A DNA stretch of 64,000 bases. It comes from CAG-873 sp910578365 (GTDB taxonomy: Bacteria > Bacteroidota > Bacteroidia > Bacteroidales > Muribaculaceae). A model generated the notes under the pieces. That model was not told where the DNA came from and ran no database searches. It worked only from the letters and a program-made list of their open reading frames with translations. The position numbers and the translations under genes were made by a program. Of this stretch, positions 53,668 to 62,452 are shown piece by piece; within the stretch, counting starts at the first letter, position 1, and each line of letters opens with the position of its first letter. Location: positions 2,666,001 to 2,730,000 of the forward strand of contig OX620685.1 of the NCBI GenBank assembly GCA_951635545.1, read 5' to 3'.

Positions 53668-53904
53668 TGGAACAAATCGAAAATACAGCACAGTTCAACA
53701 ATATGAAATGGCAGTTGTGCATATAGCTACGCTCAACGAATAGCACTCTCAACTAATGCTATTCAGCAATAGGTAGGCTTATCGAAGCCTGCCCTTTATT
53801 GCTTTGCCATATATCCCCATTTTACAATTTCATTTTACATTAGGCAGCGTTACACCGCATTATGTGGTGTGGCTTACTGTATCTTATCATATTGATTTGA
53901 ACAA
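53668..53904 (+). promoter_or_regulatory. Structured 5' leader of the resistance operon (possible attenuator)
   Basis: Three hairpins are visible. The first is gaatagca/tgctattc (53738-53745 with 53757-53764). The second is agcaataggtaggctt with aagcctgcc-ctt-tattgct (53765-53803), a 16-bp stem with a 3-nt bulge and tetraloop atcg, followed by a T-rich stretch. The third is acaccgc/gtggtgt (53852-53870). A 7-codon frame lies at its start. This fits drug-controlled attenuation, but alternative pairings were not computed. Confidence 0.5.
53703..53726 (+). CDS. Candidate leader peptide MKWQLCI
   Basis: A short frame ATG...TAG encodes seven residues about 30 nt after the predicted start of transcription and just before the leader hairpins. 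Leader peptides in this place sense ribosome-stalling drugs upstream of some resistance genes. Short frames are common by chance, so this rests on position only. Confidence 0.3.
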   Translation: MKWQLCI

Positions 53905-55209
53905 GTGAATTATAGCTATAAACAAATATGGCTCATCGCATATCCTGTGATGATGAGCTTTCTTATTGAACAGCTGATAAATATAACCGATGCATTGTTC
54001 TTGGGGCATGTCGGTGAAATCGAACTTGGCGCATCCGCACTCGCCGGAATATGGTTCTTGGCAATCTATATGCTTGGTTTAGGATTCAGTGTAGGACTGC
54101 AAGTTGTAATTGCACGACGCAACGGAGAACATAAATACGACGAAACCGGGAAAACGTTTTTTCAAGGCTTGTGTTTCTTACTGATACTTGCGTCATTACT
54201 TTGTCTGTTGTCAAAGTTCTTTTCGCCACTCCTTTTGAGGTATCTGATTAACTCTTCCGAAGTCTATAATGCAGTTATCATGTATCTGGATTGGCGTATA
54301 ATCGGATTGTTCTTCTCTTTTCCGTTTCTTGCCATCCGCTCGTTTTTAGTCGGCATTACAGATACAAGACCTCTTAATTTAGCCGCTTTGACTGCCGTAT
54401 TGATGAACATCCCTCTCAACTGGCTTTTGATTTTCAGATATGATATGGGTATATCAGGAGCCGCTATCGGCTCTTCATTTGCAGAGTTGTGCTCATTGTT
54501 GATATTGGTAGCTTATATGTTTCTTTGCGTAAGAAAACACAAGTATGGTTTATCTTGGCGTATAGACATAAAAATACTAAAAGAGGTGTTTTCTGTCTCT
54601 GTCTGGAGTATGCTCCAGTTTTTTACAAGCGTAGCCATCTGGTTCTTGTTTTTTATCGCTATTGAGAGATTGGGAGAAATCGAATTGGCGGTATCTAATA
54701 TTGTAAGAAGTGTTTCCGCTTTATTCTCTGTTATAGTAACTGCATTGGGGGCTGTCACAAGCTCTTTGGTAAGCAATTCAATTGGCGCAGGTGAGAGAAA
54801 TGCTGTTTTTCCGCTTTGTCATAAGGTAATCCGATTGGGGCTTTATATCGGTACCCCATTGATTATTATTGCGTTGTCACTTCATCCATTAATTATCGGG
54901 GCATATACTGAAAATCCGGTTGTTAAGCAAATCGCATGGCAACCATATGTGGTTATGCTTCTGAATTACTTCTTCGCACTGCCGGCTTATATTTATCTTA
55001 ATGCGGTGACAGGTACCGGTGCGACAAAGACCGTATTCTTTTTTCAAGTAATCACTACTATCGCCTATTTATTCTGTTTATGGGGATTGAGTAATCTCAA
55101 TGTCCGATTGGCAACTTATTGGAGCGTAGAATATCTATATGTGATAATGCTCGGTATTCAATCTTTTATTTATCTGAAATTATACAATTCAAAAAACAAC
55201 AGGATATGA
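53905..55209 (+). CDS. MATE family multidrug exporter
   Basis: The 434-residue inner-membrane protein has about twelve hydrophobic helices in two halves. MATE features include FLIEQLINITDALFLGHVGEIELGASALAG near the N-terminus and the matching SVSVWSMLQFFTSVAIWFLFF half near residue 230. It would expel drugs using an ion gradient. The start is a GTG at 53905; the next ATG (53947) would cut into the first helix. The DNA is visibly richer in A/T than the neighbouring phosphate genes, as is the gene after it, pointing to recent acquisition. The acetyltransferase start overlaps its stop (ATGA). Confidence 0.9.
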   Translation: MNYSYKQIWLIAYPVMMSFLIEQLINITDALFLGHVGEIELGASALAGIWFLAIYMLGLGFSVGLQVVIARRNGEHKYDETGKTFFQGLCFLLILASLLCLLSKFFSPLLLRYLINSSEVYNAVIMYLDWRIIGLFFSFPFLAIRSFLVGITDTRPLNLAALTAVLMNIPLNWLLIFRYDMGISGAAIGSSFAELCSLLILVAYMFLCVRKHKYGLSWRIDIKILKEVFSVSVWSMLQFFTSVAIWFLFFIAIERLGEIELAVSNIVRSVSALFSVIVTALGAVTSSLVSNSIGAGERNAVFPLCHKVIRLGLYIGTPLIIIALSLHPLIIGAYTENPVVKQIAWQPYVVMLLNYFFALPAYIYLNAVTGTGATKTVFFFQVITTIAYLFCLWGLSNLNVRLATYWSVEYLYVIMLGIQSFIYLKLYNSKNNRI

Positions 55210-55829
55210 TGAATAAAATATATCCCCGTAAGGGTGACACACAAACCGTTTATCTGAACGCAGTGGTTAAAGACCCGTCGATTGAGGTAGGTGATTACAC
55301 GATTTACAATGATTTTATCTCAGACCCTCGTCAGTTCGAGCAGAATAATGTGCTGTATCATTACCCTATTAATCATGAGCGACTGATAATTGGCAAGTTT
55401 TGTTCCATTGCCTGTGGTGTAAAGTTTCTGTTTAACTGTGCCAACCATACACTAAAATCTTTGTCAACCTATACATTCTCTCTGTTTTATGAAGATTGGG
55501 AATTGGAAAAGTCAAATGTTGCCTCCGCTTGGGACAACAAAGGTGACATCGTGATAGGCAATGATGTATGGATTGGTTTTGAGGCAGTTATTCTTGCCGG
55601 TGTAAAAATCGGAGATGGTGCCATTATAGGAACAAGAGCAGTCGTAACTAAAGATGTTCCTCCTTACTCTATCGTTGGCGGTATACCGGCAAAAGTAATC
55701 CGCAAACGGTATAGCCCGGATATTATTGAGCAACTACTGTCGCTTCGGTGGTGGGATTGGACAAAGGATAGAATAAAAAGAAATCTTCCATTCATTATGG
55801 CTGGCAATATTGAAAACATGACAGAATAA
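55206..55829 (+). CDS. vat: Vat/CatB-type xenobiotic acetyltransferase (probable streptogramin A resistance)
   Basis: The ~207-residue left-handed beta-helix enzyme transfers acetyl from acetyl-CoA to a drug hydroxyl. The order of motifs matches Vat and CatB proteins: a Val/Ile-rich start EVGDYTIYNDF, LYHYPI and LIIGKFCSIACGV, the catalytic His in CANHTLKSLSTY near residue 80, hexapeptide repeats IVIGNDVWIGFEAVI and KIGDGAIIG, then VGGIPAKVIRKR and RWWDW. LYHYP and NHTLKSLSTY look nearer Vat (streptogramin A) than CatB (chloramphenicol), but the drug is not proven. The start ATG at 55206 or 55209 overlaps the MATE stop. Confidence 0.85.
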   Translation: MMNKIYPRKGDTQTVYLNAVVKDPSIEVGDYTIYNDFISDPRQFEQNNVLYHYPINHERLIIGKFCSIACGVKFLFNCANHTLKSLSTYTFSLFYEDWELEKSNVASAWDNKGDIVIGNDVWIGFEAVILAGVKIGDGAIIGTRAVVTKDVPPYSIVGGIPAKVIRKRYSPDIIEQLLSLRWWDWTKDRIKRNLPFIMAGNIENMTE

Positions 55830-55870
55830 TAAATATTACATATCTGTTTAACTTAATTATTTACTACACG

Positions 55871-56810
55871 ATGAAGACAATTCTAATTGTAGATGCCTCC
55901 GACTCCGACCGTCGGCTCATGGCGGGCTTGCTTGTCAAGCATGGCTATGAGCCGATTGCAGTCGAGGCTATGGAGGCAGCAAAGGACGAGGTGGCAAAAC
56001 TGCCACCCGGTGCAGTGATTAACTCGTAAACTCGTTGAGCTAAAGGTTGTCGCGGCGATGAAATTCGTCCGTGGCACAGCGCAGGAGTTAATCAACTGGC
56101 AGAAGGCGGAGGGATATGGATTCCCCGTAATCGCCATAGTGGACAATCTCAACCCATTGGATATTGCCGATGTGATGAAAGACGGAGGTACCGTCAACAT
56201 CATTCAGCGTCCGGCAATGGACAAGCAGCTTGTCGAAACAGTGGGCAGGTATGCAAGACCGGGCAGAACAATGCTCCTGCTCCCTGACGGGCTTATCCCA
56301 CGCCAAAGCGAGGCATTTGCCGTGATTGAACGGGCAATAAGAAATATTGCCGCGACGGATGTCAATGCCGTCATCTTCGGCGAATGCGGCTCAGGAAAAG
56401 AGCAGATTGCAAAAGAGATATACAGGCTCAGTTCACGGTCACAAAAGCCGTGTACCGTTATAGAAGCCGGCGGCGCGGCTCTGGTAGGCAACCACGACCC
56501 TGCAAATCTGCGAAGTGAAGTGCTTAACCGTATGGAAGGATACTTCAAGAAGGCTGACGGTGGTACAATCATCATCAAGAACGTGCAGTTGCTGACCTTC
56601 GATAAACAATCGGTGCTTCTGCATATACTTGAAAACGAGCATCCGAATGTGAGGGTTATATGCACCGCAGACCCCGACCTGCGCCGTATGGTGTCTGAAA
56701 AGACGTTCCGCCCAAATCTGTTCTATATTCTCCGGCAAATTGACATAACAGTGCCGCCATTACGGGAGGTGACCGAAGACATCGTGCCGTTGTCAGACTG
56801 TTTCCTGACA
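55871..56810 (+). pseudogene. NtrC-like response regulator, copy 2, frameshifted and truncated
   Basis: ATG 55871 opens a receiver-like domain (TILIVDASDSDRRLMAGLL) that stops at a TAA after GAVINS. A 28-nt insertion (56021-56048), the same as in copy 1, shifts the frame. The protein resumes with VAAMKFVRGTAQELINW and continues through a AAA+ domain (GECGSGKEQIAKEIYRLS with a Walker A-like loop, IICTADPDLRRMV-type sensor). The sigma-54 contact loop GAFTGA is not seen. The IS982 element at 56811 removes the C-terminal DNA-binding part, and no trace of it appears beyond the IS. If translation restarts at 56058, a ~250-residue AAA+ fragment could be made. Confidence 0.82.
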
Positions 56811-56845
56811 ACGCGAGTTCGGGATAAGAAATGCTATAAAAAGTT

Positions 56846-56875
56846 GAATAGGCAGCTTGAAAAAGTTGCCTATTC
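56846..56875 (+). terminator. Internal terminator at the left end of the IS982 element
   Basis: gaataggcagctt (56846-56858) and aagttgcctattc (56863-56875) make a 13-bp stem with one G-T pair on a gaaa tetraloop, followed by tttt. It lies before the transposase ATG and would stop transcripts entering from the host gene. Confidence 0.7.
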
Positions 56876-56934
56876 TTTTGGTAATCTCACTGATATTTAG
56901 TAATTTAGAGGTGTCAAACAGTAAATACTGTATC

Positions 56935-57855
56935 ATGATTACCGAGAGTAAAGTTACTGAAATTTTTTGTATCGCGGACGATTTCTGCAAGGAATTTGAG
57001 ATCGAGGTGGCAAAAAACGCACTTCCGAGTTCCGCTGATGCTCCGAAGCGGCGCAGAAAGCGCATGATGTCGGATGCCGAGGTCATCACAATCCTGATCT
57101 GCTTCCACTTCAATTCGTACCGAAACTTCAAGCACTATTATCTGGGATGTGTGCGTATTCACTGGAAGCATCTGTTTCCGCAGACATTCTCCTACAACCG
57201 CTTCGTGGAGGTCATGCCCCGATGTTTCGTGGCTCTGACCATGTTCCTGCGGCTCGCTTGTTTCGGAGAGTGTACGGGGATAAGTTTTGTGGACAGCACC
57301 TGCATTCCGGTTATACACAACAAGCGCCAGTTCAACATGAAAGTCTTCAAGGATATCGCGGCCAAGGGTAAGAGTACGATGGGATGGTATGTAGGCTTCA
57401 AGCTGCATCTTCTATGTAACGAAAAAGGGGAACTGATCAACTTCGTATTGACACGCGCCAATGTGGATGACCGCAACGAGGATGTGATTGACACGCTGAC
57501 AGACAAGGTGTTCGGCAAACTTTATGCCGACAAGGGATATATATTGCAGTCTCTTTTCGGACATCTCTGGGATGACGGAATACATATTGTGACAGGTCTT
57601 CGCTCGAATATGAAACAGCGTCTCATGCCGTTCTATGACAAGATGATGCTGCGTAAAAGGAGCATCATAGAGTCCATAAACGACATGCTGAAGAATGTGG
57701 CACATCTCGTCCACTCCCGCCATCGTAGTATACACAACTTCCTCATGAACCTGCTTGCTGCAATGGGTGCATATTGTTTCTTTGCCACAAAGCCTGGAGT
57801 GAACTTCGACTTTGAGGTACCCGAGTCAAACGGGCAGCTTGTCCTCTGGGATTAG
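56935..57855 (+). CDS. IS982-family transposase
   Basis: The 306-residue transposase starts MITESKVTEIFCIADDFC at 56935. An upstream ATG at 56857 would fall inside the terminator hairpin and is rejected. Catalytic Asp residues are in SFVDSTCIPVIHNKR and KLYADKGYILQ, and the Glu region is RSIIESINDMLKNVAHLVHSRHR. The frame is intact and the length is normal for the family (~290-310). Confidence 0.92.
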   Translation: MITESKVTEIFCIADDFCKEFEIEVAKNALPSSADAPKRRRKRMMSDAEVITILICFHFNSYRNFKHYYLGCVRIHWKHLFPQTFSYNRFVEVMPRCFVALTMFLRLACFGECTGISFVDSTCIPVIHNKRQFNMKVFKDIAAKGKSTMGWYVGFKLHLLCNEKGELINFVLTRANVDDRNEDVIDTLTDKVFGKLYADKGYILQSLFGHLWDDGIHIVTGLRSNMKQRLMPFYDKMMLRKRSIIESINDMLKNVAHLVHSRHRSIHNFLMNLLAAMGAYCFFATKPGVNFDFEVPESNGQLVLWD

Positions 57856-57999
57856 TTTCAACCTATACAAATGAATCAGGCGACCCTGACAGGCCGCCCG
57901 ATACTCTATAGTAAATTAAATATTCTTATCCCGAACTCGCGTTAATAGAATGATTGAATTTAACTTTATGAAATCGTTAAAGCCCTTTCCGGTCAATTT

Positions 58000-58995
58000 C
58001 TAAATAGCAGGAGCCGGAAAACCGTCGGTAGTGATAGTCTGCATGCCTTCAGGAGAATCGATTACAAACAGAGCCTCTACATCGGGCATACTGTCAACCA
58101 TGGCGCGGGCCTCAGGGTAGGGCATAGCCATTGCCGCTGTGGCAATAGCATCGGCAAGAGCGCACTCTGAAGCCACCACAGTAACACTGAGTGTCGACGT
58201 GACCACCGGATAGCCTGTGACGGCACTGATGGTGTGGCCTATGCGCTTGCCATCGGGCATGTTGCGGTAATTGCGGTAATTGCCCGAAGTAGCCATGGCG
58301 GCATCACGCAGTTCCACCACCATTAGGCGGTCGTGGGTGGTATGGCCGTCGACATCGGTTAGCGGAGCATCTATTTGTATACGCCAGGGCTGACCTTGCG
58401 GATTGAGGCCGCGTGCGTTTATTTCGCCGCCTATCTCCACCATATAATCGGAGCATCCGTTGCGCTGCAGCACGCGCGCTACCAAATCTACTCCGTAGCC
58501 TTTGGCAATAGCCGAAAAGTCAAGGCGCATGCTGTCGGAGTCCATTTCGATGCGTCCGCCGGCAATATGGCATTTGTCGAGGCCCACACGGGCAAGTGCC
58601 GCTGCTACGGCAACCGAGTCGGGGGCGGACTGCTCGCCATGGGTGCCGAAGCCCCATAGCTCCACAAGCGGCCCTACCGTGGGGTCGAAAGCACCATTGC
58701 TGGCGCGGTGTACCAGCCGTGACAGATCCAGAACCTCGGCCAACATCGAATCGGCGGTCATGTCGCTGCCGGCATTAATGCGAGCCACTGTGGAGAATGG
58801 ATTGAACATGCTCAGCGACGAATCAATAAGCTGCATTGCTCCGGTGATTGAATCGTCGAGCCTATTGTCGGCGCGGTAGCGAATATTATATGTAGTACCC
58901 CAGGTATAACCCGAAAAGTTATAAAAATAATCGCTACAACTTGCAAGAAATAGAAATATTGCGTATATTAGCGGCGTAAAATATATTTTTTTCAT
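58000..58995 (-). CDS. apbE: FAD:protein FMN transferase, lipoprotein
   Basis: The 331-residue ApbE/flavinyltransferase attaches FMN to Thr/Ser of exported proteins such as the NqrB and NqrC or RnfG subunits. The N-terminus is a lipoprotein signal (YAIFLFLASCSDY, lipid Cys near residue 20). GYTWGTTYNIRY, the FAD-binding GAFDPTVGPLVELWGFG, DFSAIAKGYGVDLVAR, YMVEIGGEINARG and the metal-binding end SECALADAIATAAM are present. It lies alone, beginning a divergent gap with a DJ-1 gene; TATCTTTG is its likely -7 element at 59078-59071. Confidence 0.95.
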   Translation of the reverse strand: MKKIYFTPLIYAIFLFLASCSDYFYNFSGYTWGTTYNIRYRADNRLDDSITGAMQLIDSSLSMFNPFSTVARINAGSDMTADSMLAEVLDLSRLVHRASNGAFDPTVGPLVELWGFGTHGEQSAPDSVAVAAALARVGLDKCHIAGGRIEMDSDSMRLDFSAIAKGYGVDLVARVLQRNGCSDYMVEIGGEINARGLNPQGQPWRIQIDAPLTDVDGHTTHDRLMVVELRDAAMATSGNYRNYRNMPDGKRIGHTISAVTGYPVVTSTLSVTVVASECALADAIATAAMAMPYPEARAMVDSMPDVEALFVIDSPEGMQTITTDGFPAPAI

Positions 58996-59070
58996 AAAAC
59001 CTGAATAATAAGAGCTTCTTTATTCTTTACTTTTGCGTATGTCATATTTATTTTTAAAAGTTCTAAACCT

Positions 59071-59078
59071 CAAAGATA
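59071..59078 (-). promoter_or_regulatory. apbE -7 promoter element
   Basis: Minus-strand TATCTTTG matches TAnnTTTG, about 76 nt upstream of the apbE ATG. No clear TTTG at -33. Confidence 0.45.
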
Positions 59079-59213
59079 CGAAAAAAGCTTTTAAAACGCA
59101 AGCAGGGCGAACCAATGCTCTCAAATCCGTGTTAATCGCATAAGTTGCTTTTTGGAGGCACCTATTTTAATAGCATCTATAAGTCGAACAATCTATCAAA
59201 ACCATTTAGAATC

Positions 59214-59795
59214 ATGAATCGTAATTATCTTTTCTTAGCTCAGGGCTTCGAAGAAATTGAAGCGCTTACAGTTGTAGATGTACTTCGTCGTGCCGGAATG
59301 GACATCAAGACTGTATCGGTTTCAAGCTCAGAGCATGTATCGGGCGCACACGGCATCGAAGTGACAGCCGATTTGCTGTTCGACGACAGCGACTATACCG
59401 ATGCCGAGTTTCTGATACTTCCCGGCGGCATGCCGGGTTCGACCAACCTCTACGAGTGTGAGAAACTTCAGCAACTGCTTACCTCGCATGCAAGCCGCGG
59501 AGGCAAAATAGCCGCTATCTGTGCTGCTCCGGCTGTTGTGCTGGCTCCGCTCGGGCTGCTCAAGGATAAGGAAGCCACGTGCTACCCCGGCTTCGATAAA
59601 GACTGTCGGGCGGCAGGTGCCATTATGCGCGACGCTCCTGTAATAGCCCTCGACAAGCTTATAACCGGCAACGGCCCAAGCGCTGCGCTGCGTTTTGCCC
59701 TGGCCATCGTGGCCAATTCGATGGGCGAGTCGCAGGCTCAGCAGGTAGGCTCGGCCATGCTGTTTTACCCCAAGAGCATGAACTTTTATTTCTGA
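59214..59795 (+). CDS. DJ-1/PfpI family protein
   Basis: The 193-residue cytoplasmic protein is of the DJ-1/YajL type. The start at 59214 (MNRNYLFLAQGFEEIEALTVV) is the family start; the in-frame ATG at 59145 is rejected. The nucleophile Cys lies in AAICAAPAVVLAP near residue 105, with the acidic partner Glu in FEEIEA. LPGGMPGSTNL is conserved in this branch. These proteins act in protein or DNA repair from methylglyoxal damage, as chaperones or in oxidative stress, but their precise activity is disputed. It is followed by a terminator at 59819-59853. Confidence 0.9.
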   Translation: MNRNYLFLAQGFEEIEALTVVDVLRRAGMDIKTVSVSSSEHVSGAHGIEVTADLLFDDSDYTDAEFLILPGGMPGSTNLYECEKLQQLLTSHASRGGKIAAICAAPAVVLAPLGLLKDKEATCYPGFDKDCRAAGAIMRDAPVIALDKLITGNGPSAALRFALAIVANSMGESQAQQVGSAMLFYPKSMNFYF

Positions 59796-59818
59796 TGAAC
59801 AGCAGCAAAGTATGACAG

Positions 59819-59853
59819 CGTTGGGAGTCTATCTGATTCCCGACGTTTTTTTT
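59819..59853 (+). terminator. Terminator of the DJ-1 family gene
   Basis: cgttggga (59819-59826) and tcccgacg (59838-59845) make an 8-bp stem with one T-G pair, followed by eight Ts. Confidence 0.82.
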
Positions 59854-59862
59854 ATTGCTGTC

Positions 59863-60552
59863 TTACTTTATATGTTTATACAGGTTCTTGAAGTCGTGGC
59901 GAGAGCCGAATACTGTCAGAATGTCGCCATCAAGAACCTTCAGTCCTGGTTTCGACAAGTCGAGAATCTCGGGTACCGGTCGTGATATTCCCATCAGGTT
60001 TTTTCGTTCAACCGGTCGTGCGGCGGCTATAAGGCGCAGGTTGTAATTGCGCTCAAGGTCGAGGTCGGTGTAGGCAAGTCCTCTGAAAAACTGCGGGGCG
60101 TGAAATTTGAGTACGAAATTGTCGGCGTCGACAGCGAGCGATTCGATAGCCGTGCCCAGTTCCATTTCGTGGCTGAGGTCGGAGGCGGCGCGCTGTTCGG
60201 GCGTGATAATGCGCTCAACCTCGAAGCCCTGCAGAATCGACTCATGGAGTTTGTCGATAGCGCGGGCATAAATGTGTTTTACGCCGTTCTGCTTCAGCAG
60301 GGCCACTGTTTTGACGCTGGCTCCAAAGTTTTCGCCTATGGCCACAATTACCAGGTCGACGTTTTTCAGTGGCAGCACGCCTATGGCGGTTTCCTCGGTG
60401 GTGTCGATAAGATAGACAGTGGAGATATAGTCCTTGATGGCTTCGATGTTGCTCTGGCGAATGTCGGCGCCTATTACTTCATGGCCCATGTCGGTGAGGT
60501 CGCGGGCGAGGTTGGAGCCATAGATGCCCAGACCGATTATAAGGTAACGCAT
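59863..60552 (-). CDS. trkA: Potassium channel regulatory subunit TrkA/KtrA
   Basis: The 229-residue peripheral RCK protein gates the TrkH-type potassium channel encoded just upstream. It has one RCK-N Rossmann domain with YLIIGLGIYGSNLARDL at the start and DIRQ at the end of the second strand (position typical for NAD/ATP binding). The RCK-C (TrkA_C) domain follows after residue ~135. One RCK unit makes it the Ktr/short TrkA type rather than the double TrkA of E. coli. The 18-nt gap to trkH supports one transcript. Confidence 0.92.
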   Translation of the reverse strand: MRYLIIGLGIYGSNLARDLTDMGHEVIGADIRQSNIEAIKDYISTVYLIDTTEETAIGVLPLKNVDLVIVAIGENFGASVKTVALLKQNGVKHIYARAIDKLHESILQGFEVERIITPEQRAASDLSHEMELGTAIESLAVDADNFVLKFHAPQFFRGLAYTDLDLERNYNLRLIAAARPVERKNLMGISRPVPEILDLSKPGLKVLDGDILTVFGSRHDFKNLYKHIK

Positions 60553-60570
60553 ATAGATGTAGGATGATTG

Positions 60571-62418
60571 TCAGTTGATTATTACGCTTTCTTTGGGGTA
60601 GTGCATGGCCGTGTCGCGCTTGTTGCCTGCGAAGCCCAGGAGTATGGATATTATGCCCACACGACCCAGGAACATGGCCATGCATACAAGTATCTTACCG
60701 CCTATGCCTAACTTGGCTGTGGCGCCTAACGATGTGCCTACGGTGAATATGGCCGATACCACCTCAAATACGGCGCTTCGGGTGTCAAGCCCTGGTTCAA
60801 GCAACATCAGCAGCAAGGTATATACAGCTACTGATATGAAGCTGAGAAATATCACGGCGTTGGCGCGCCTGATGGAGTCGGTGGCTATACGGCGCTTAAA
60901 AGCCACGGCACCGCTCTGGCCGGTGATTATTGCGCGCAGATTCAGAATCATTGTGGCTATGGTGTTCACTTTTATGCCGCCGCCCATCGACTGCGAGCCG
61001 CCGCCTATCCACATCTGCAGCATTACTATCAGCAGTGTTACCGGCAGGAACGATGCCGGGTCGACCGAGGCAAAGCCGGCGCTTCGGGGGGTGAGCGAGT
61101 TGAACACCGACTGCACTATCCGTTCGTAGCAGTCCATGCCGCGCATGCTGTTGTGGCTTTCAAGCAGAAAGAAGGCAACCGAGCATACGCCCAGAATCAG
61201 CAGTGTGGTTAGGAGTGTAAGTTTGGTATTGAGGCTGTACAGATGGACTATGCGTGCCGGGCGGCGGCGTCGAAACAGCCACGAGGCAAAACGTCCCAGG
61301 TAGTCGGCAAAGCTGTCCTTTATGTTTACCAGAATCGGAAAGCCTATGGCTCCGGCCAGCACCAGTAGCGAAGTGACTATGTATATGCTCTGGTTGCCGT
61401 TCATCAGTACAGGGTTGCTGAGGCCGCCTTCGACACAGCTGAAACCGGCGTTGCAGAACGACATTATGGAGTGGAACGAGCAGAATATAAGCTTGTCGTC
61501 CAGGTCCATGCCCATTCCGTCCGGTATGGTAAAGTAAATCATTACAGCTCCTATGGCTTCTACCACCAGTGTAAAGCCAAGGATGTATAGCAGCGTGGGC
61601 AGCAGTGCGTTCATGTTTTTGGAGTAAATCATGTCCTTGACCATAAGCTGACTGTATATCGAGGTGGTTCCGCTGAAGAAGAGGGCGAAGAAGCTGGTGA
61701 ACGTAAGCACACCCAAGCCGCCTATTTGCGCCAGCAAGCCAAGCACCAGCAGGCCGAAGGGTGTAAAGGTGTCTGCAATGTCGACGGTAGTAAGGCCGGT
61801 GATACATACTGCCGACGTCGATACAAACAGCGAGTCGGCGTAGTCGATGCCGCTGTAGGTGCAGCGGGGCATCATAAGTAGCATTGAACCTATGATTATG
61901 AAGAACAGAAAGCTTCCGGCCAGAATCATTGATGGATTTGTGCGTCGGCCGGTGAGGCGTGTGAATCCGAGGCTGAGTTCTAACAACGAGTATGCCCCTA
62001 ATACGCCGTATAGAAATTTGCTGCTGTAAAGCAGAGTGTCGAGCATTGGTATCCACGGATGTACGGGCCGTGGGTATATCCATGGAAGCAGGGTGATGAG
62101 CACTGCTATGTCGACCACCCATTTGAGTATCTTGGTCTGGCTTACGGTCTGCCGGTAGTTGAGCAGCAGGTTGTAGGCGATGTTGAATATGAATATACCC
62201 TGCACCACGCGCAGGAAGGCGCGCAGGTGCAGGGCTTGTGTAGGCTGGAGGTCAAAGCCAGCGAATATTATCAATGTGGTAATGCAGAATACCGCCATTA
62301 CCATTGTAATTATGCCGAGCGCTCCCGATATCAGCCTGATATTGGCTATGAAATGCTGTATAAAGCGCATATAGCGGTAGCTATAGAGCCTTAAGCGGTA
62401 ACGTAAACGCTCGAACAT
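60571..62418 (-). CDS. trkH: Potassium uptake channel TrkH family
   Basis: The 615-residue inner-membrane protein has more than ten hydrophobic helices. The pore-loop filters with a central Gly are visible, for example STSAVCITGLTTVDIAD near residue 205, FCNAGFSCVEGG near 320, LTPRSAGFASVD near 440 and FTVGTSLGATAKLG near 565. The extra N-terminal ~100 residues form helices before the canonical core, longer than E. coli TrkH (483). It pairs with TrkA for potassium uptake. It lies 34 nt after the DUF4923 gene. Confidence 0.93.
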   Translation of the reverse strand: MFERLRYRLRLYSYRYMRFIQHFIANIRLISGALGIITMVMAVFCITTLIIFAGFDLQPTQALHLRAFLRVVQGIFIFNIAYNLLLNYRQTVSQTKILKWVVDIAVLITLLPWIYPRPVHPWIPMLDTLLYSSKFLYGVLGAYSLLELSLGFTRLTGRRTNPSMILAGSFLFFIIIGSMLLMMPRCTYSGIDYADSLFVSTSAVCITGLTTVDIADTFTPFGLLVLGLLAQIGGLGVLTFTSFFALFFSGTTSIYSQLMVKDMIYSKNMNALLPTLLYILGFTLVVEAIGAVMIYFTIPDGMGMDLDDKLIFCSFHSIMSFCNAGFSCVEGGLSNPVLMNGNQSIYIVTSLLVLAGAIGFPILVNIKDSFADYLGRFASWLFRRRRPARIVHLYSLNTKLTLLTTLLILGVCSVAFFLLESHNSMRGMDCYERIVQSVFNSLTPRSAGFASVDPASFLPVTLLIVMLQMWIGGGSQSMGGGIKVNTIATMILNLRAIITGQSGAVAFKRRIATDSIRRANAVIFLSFISVAVYTLLLMLLEPGLDTRSAVFEVVSAIFTVGTSLGATAKLGIGGKILVCMAMFLGRVGIISILLGFAGNKRDTAMHYPKESVIIN

Positions 62419-62452
62419 GGCAGGTGCTGCAGGCGATTAGTCGGGGTGGGGC

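Larger units (their letters stand above)
56811..57942 (+). mobile_element. IS982-family insertion sequence
   Basis: The 1132-bp element has perfect 20-bp inverted ends (acgcgagttcgggataagaa from 56811; complement ending 57942) and one intact transposase. No target duplication is seen (cctgaca on the left, taataga on the right), and the host gene does not continue to the right. That suggests a deletion or recombination beside the element after insertion. Confidence 0.92.

Noticed and set aside
57943..57999. Possible remainder of the regulator's DNA-binding domain after the IS982 element
   Set aside because: The 57 bp contain no helix-turn-helix coding and run into the end of apbE; the domain is gone.
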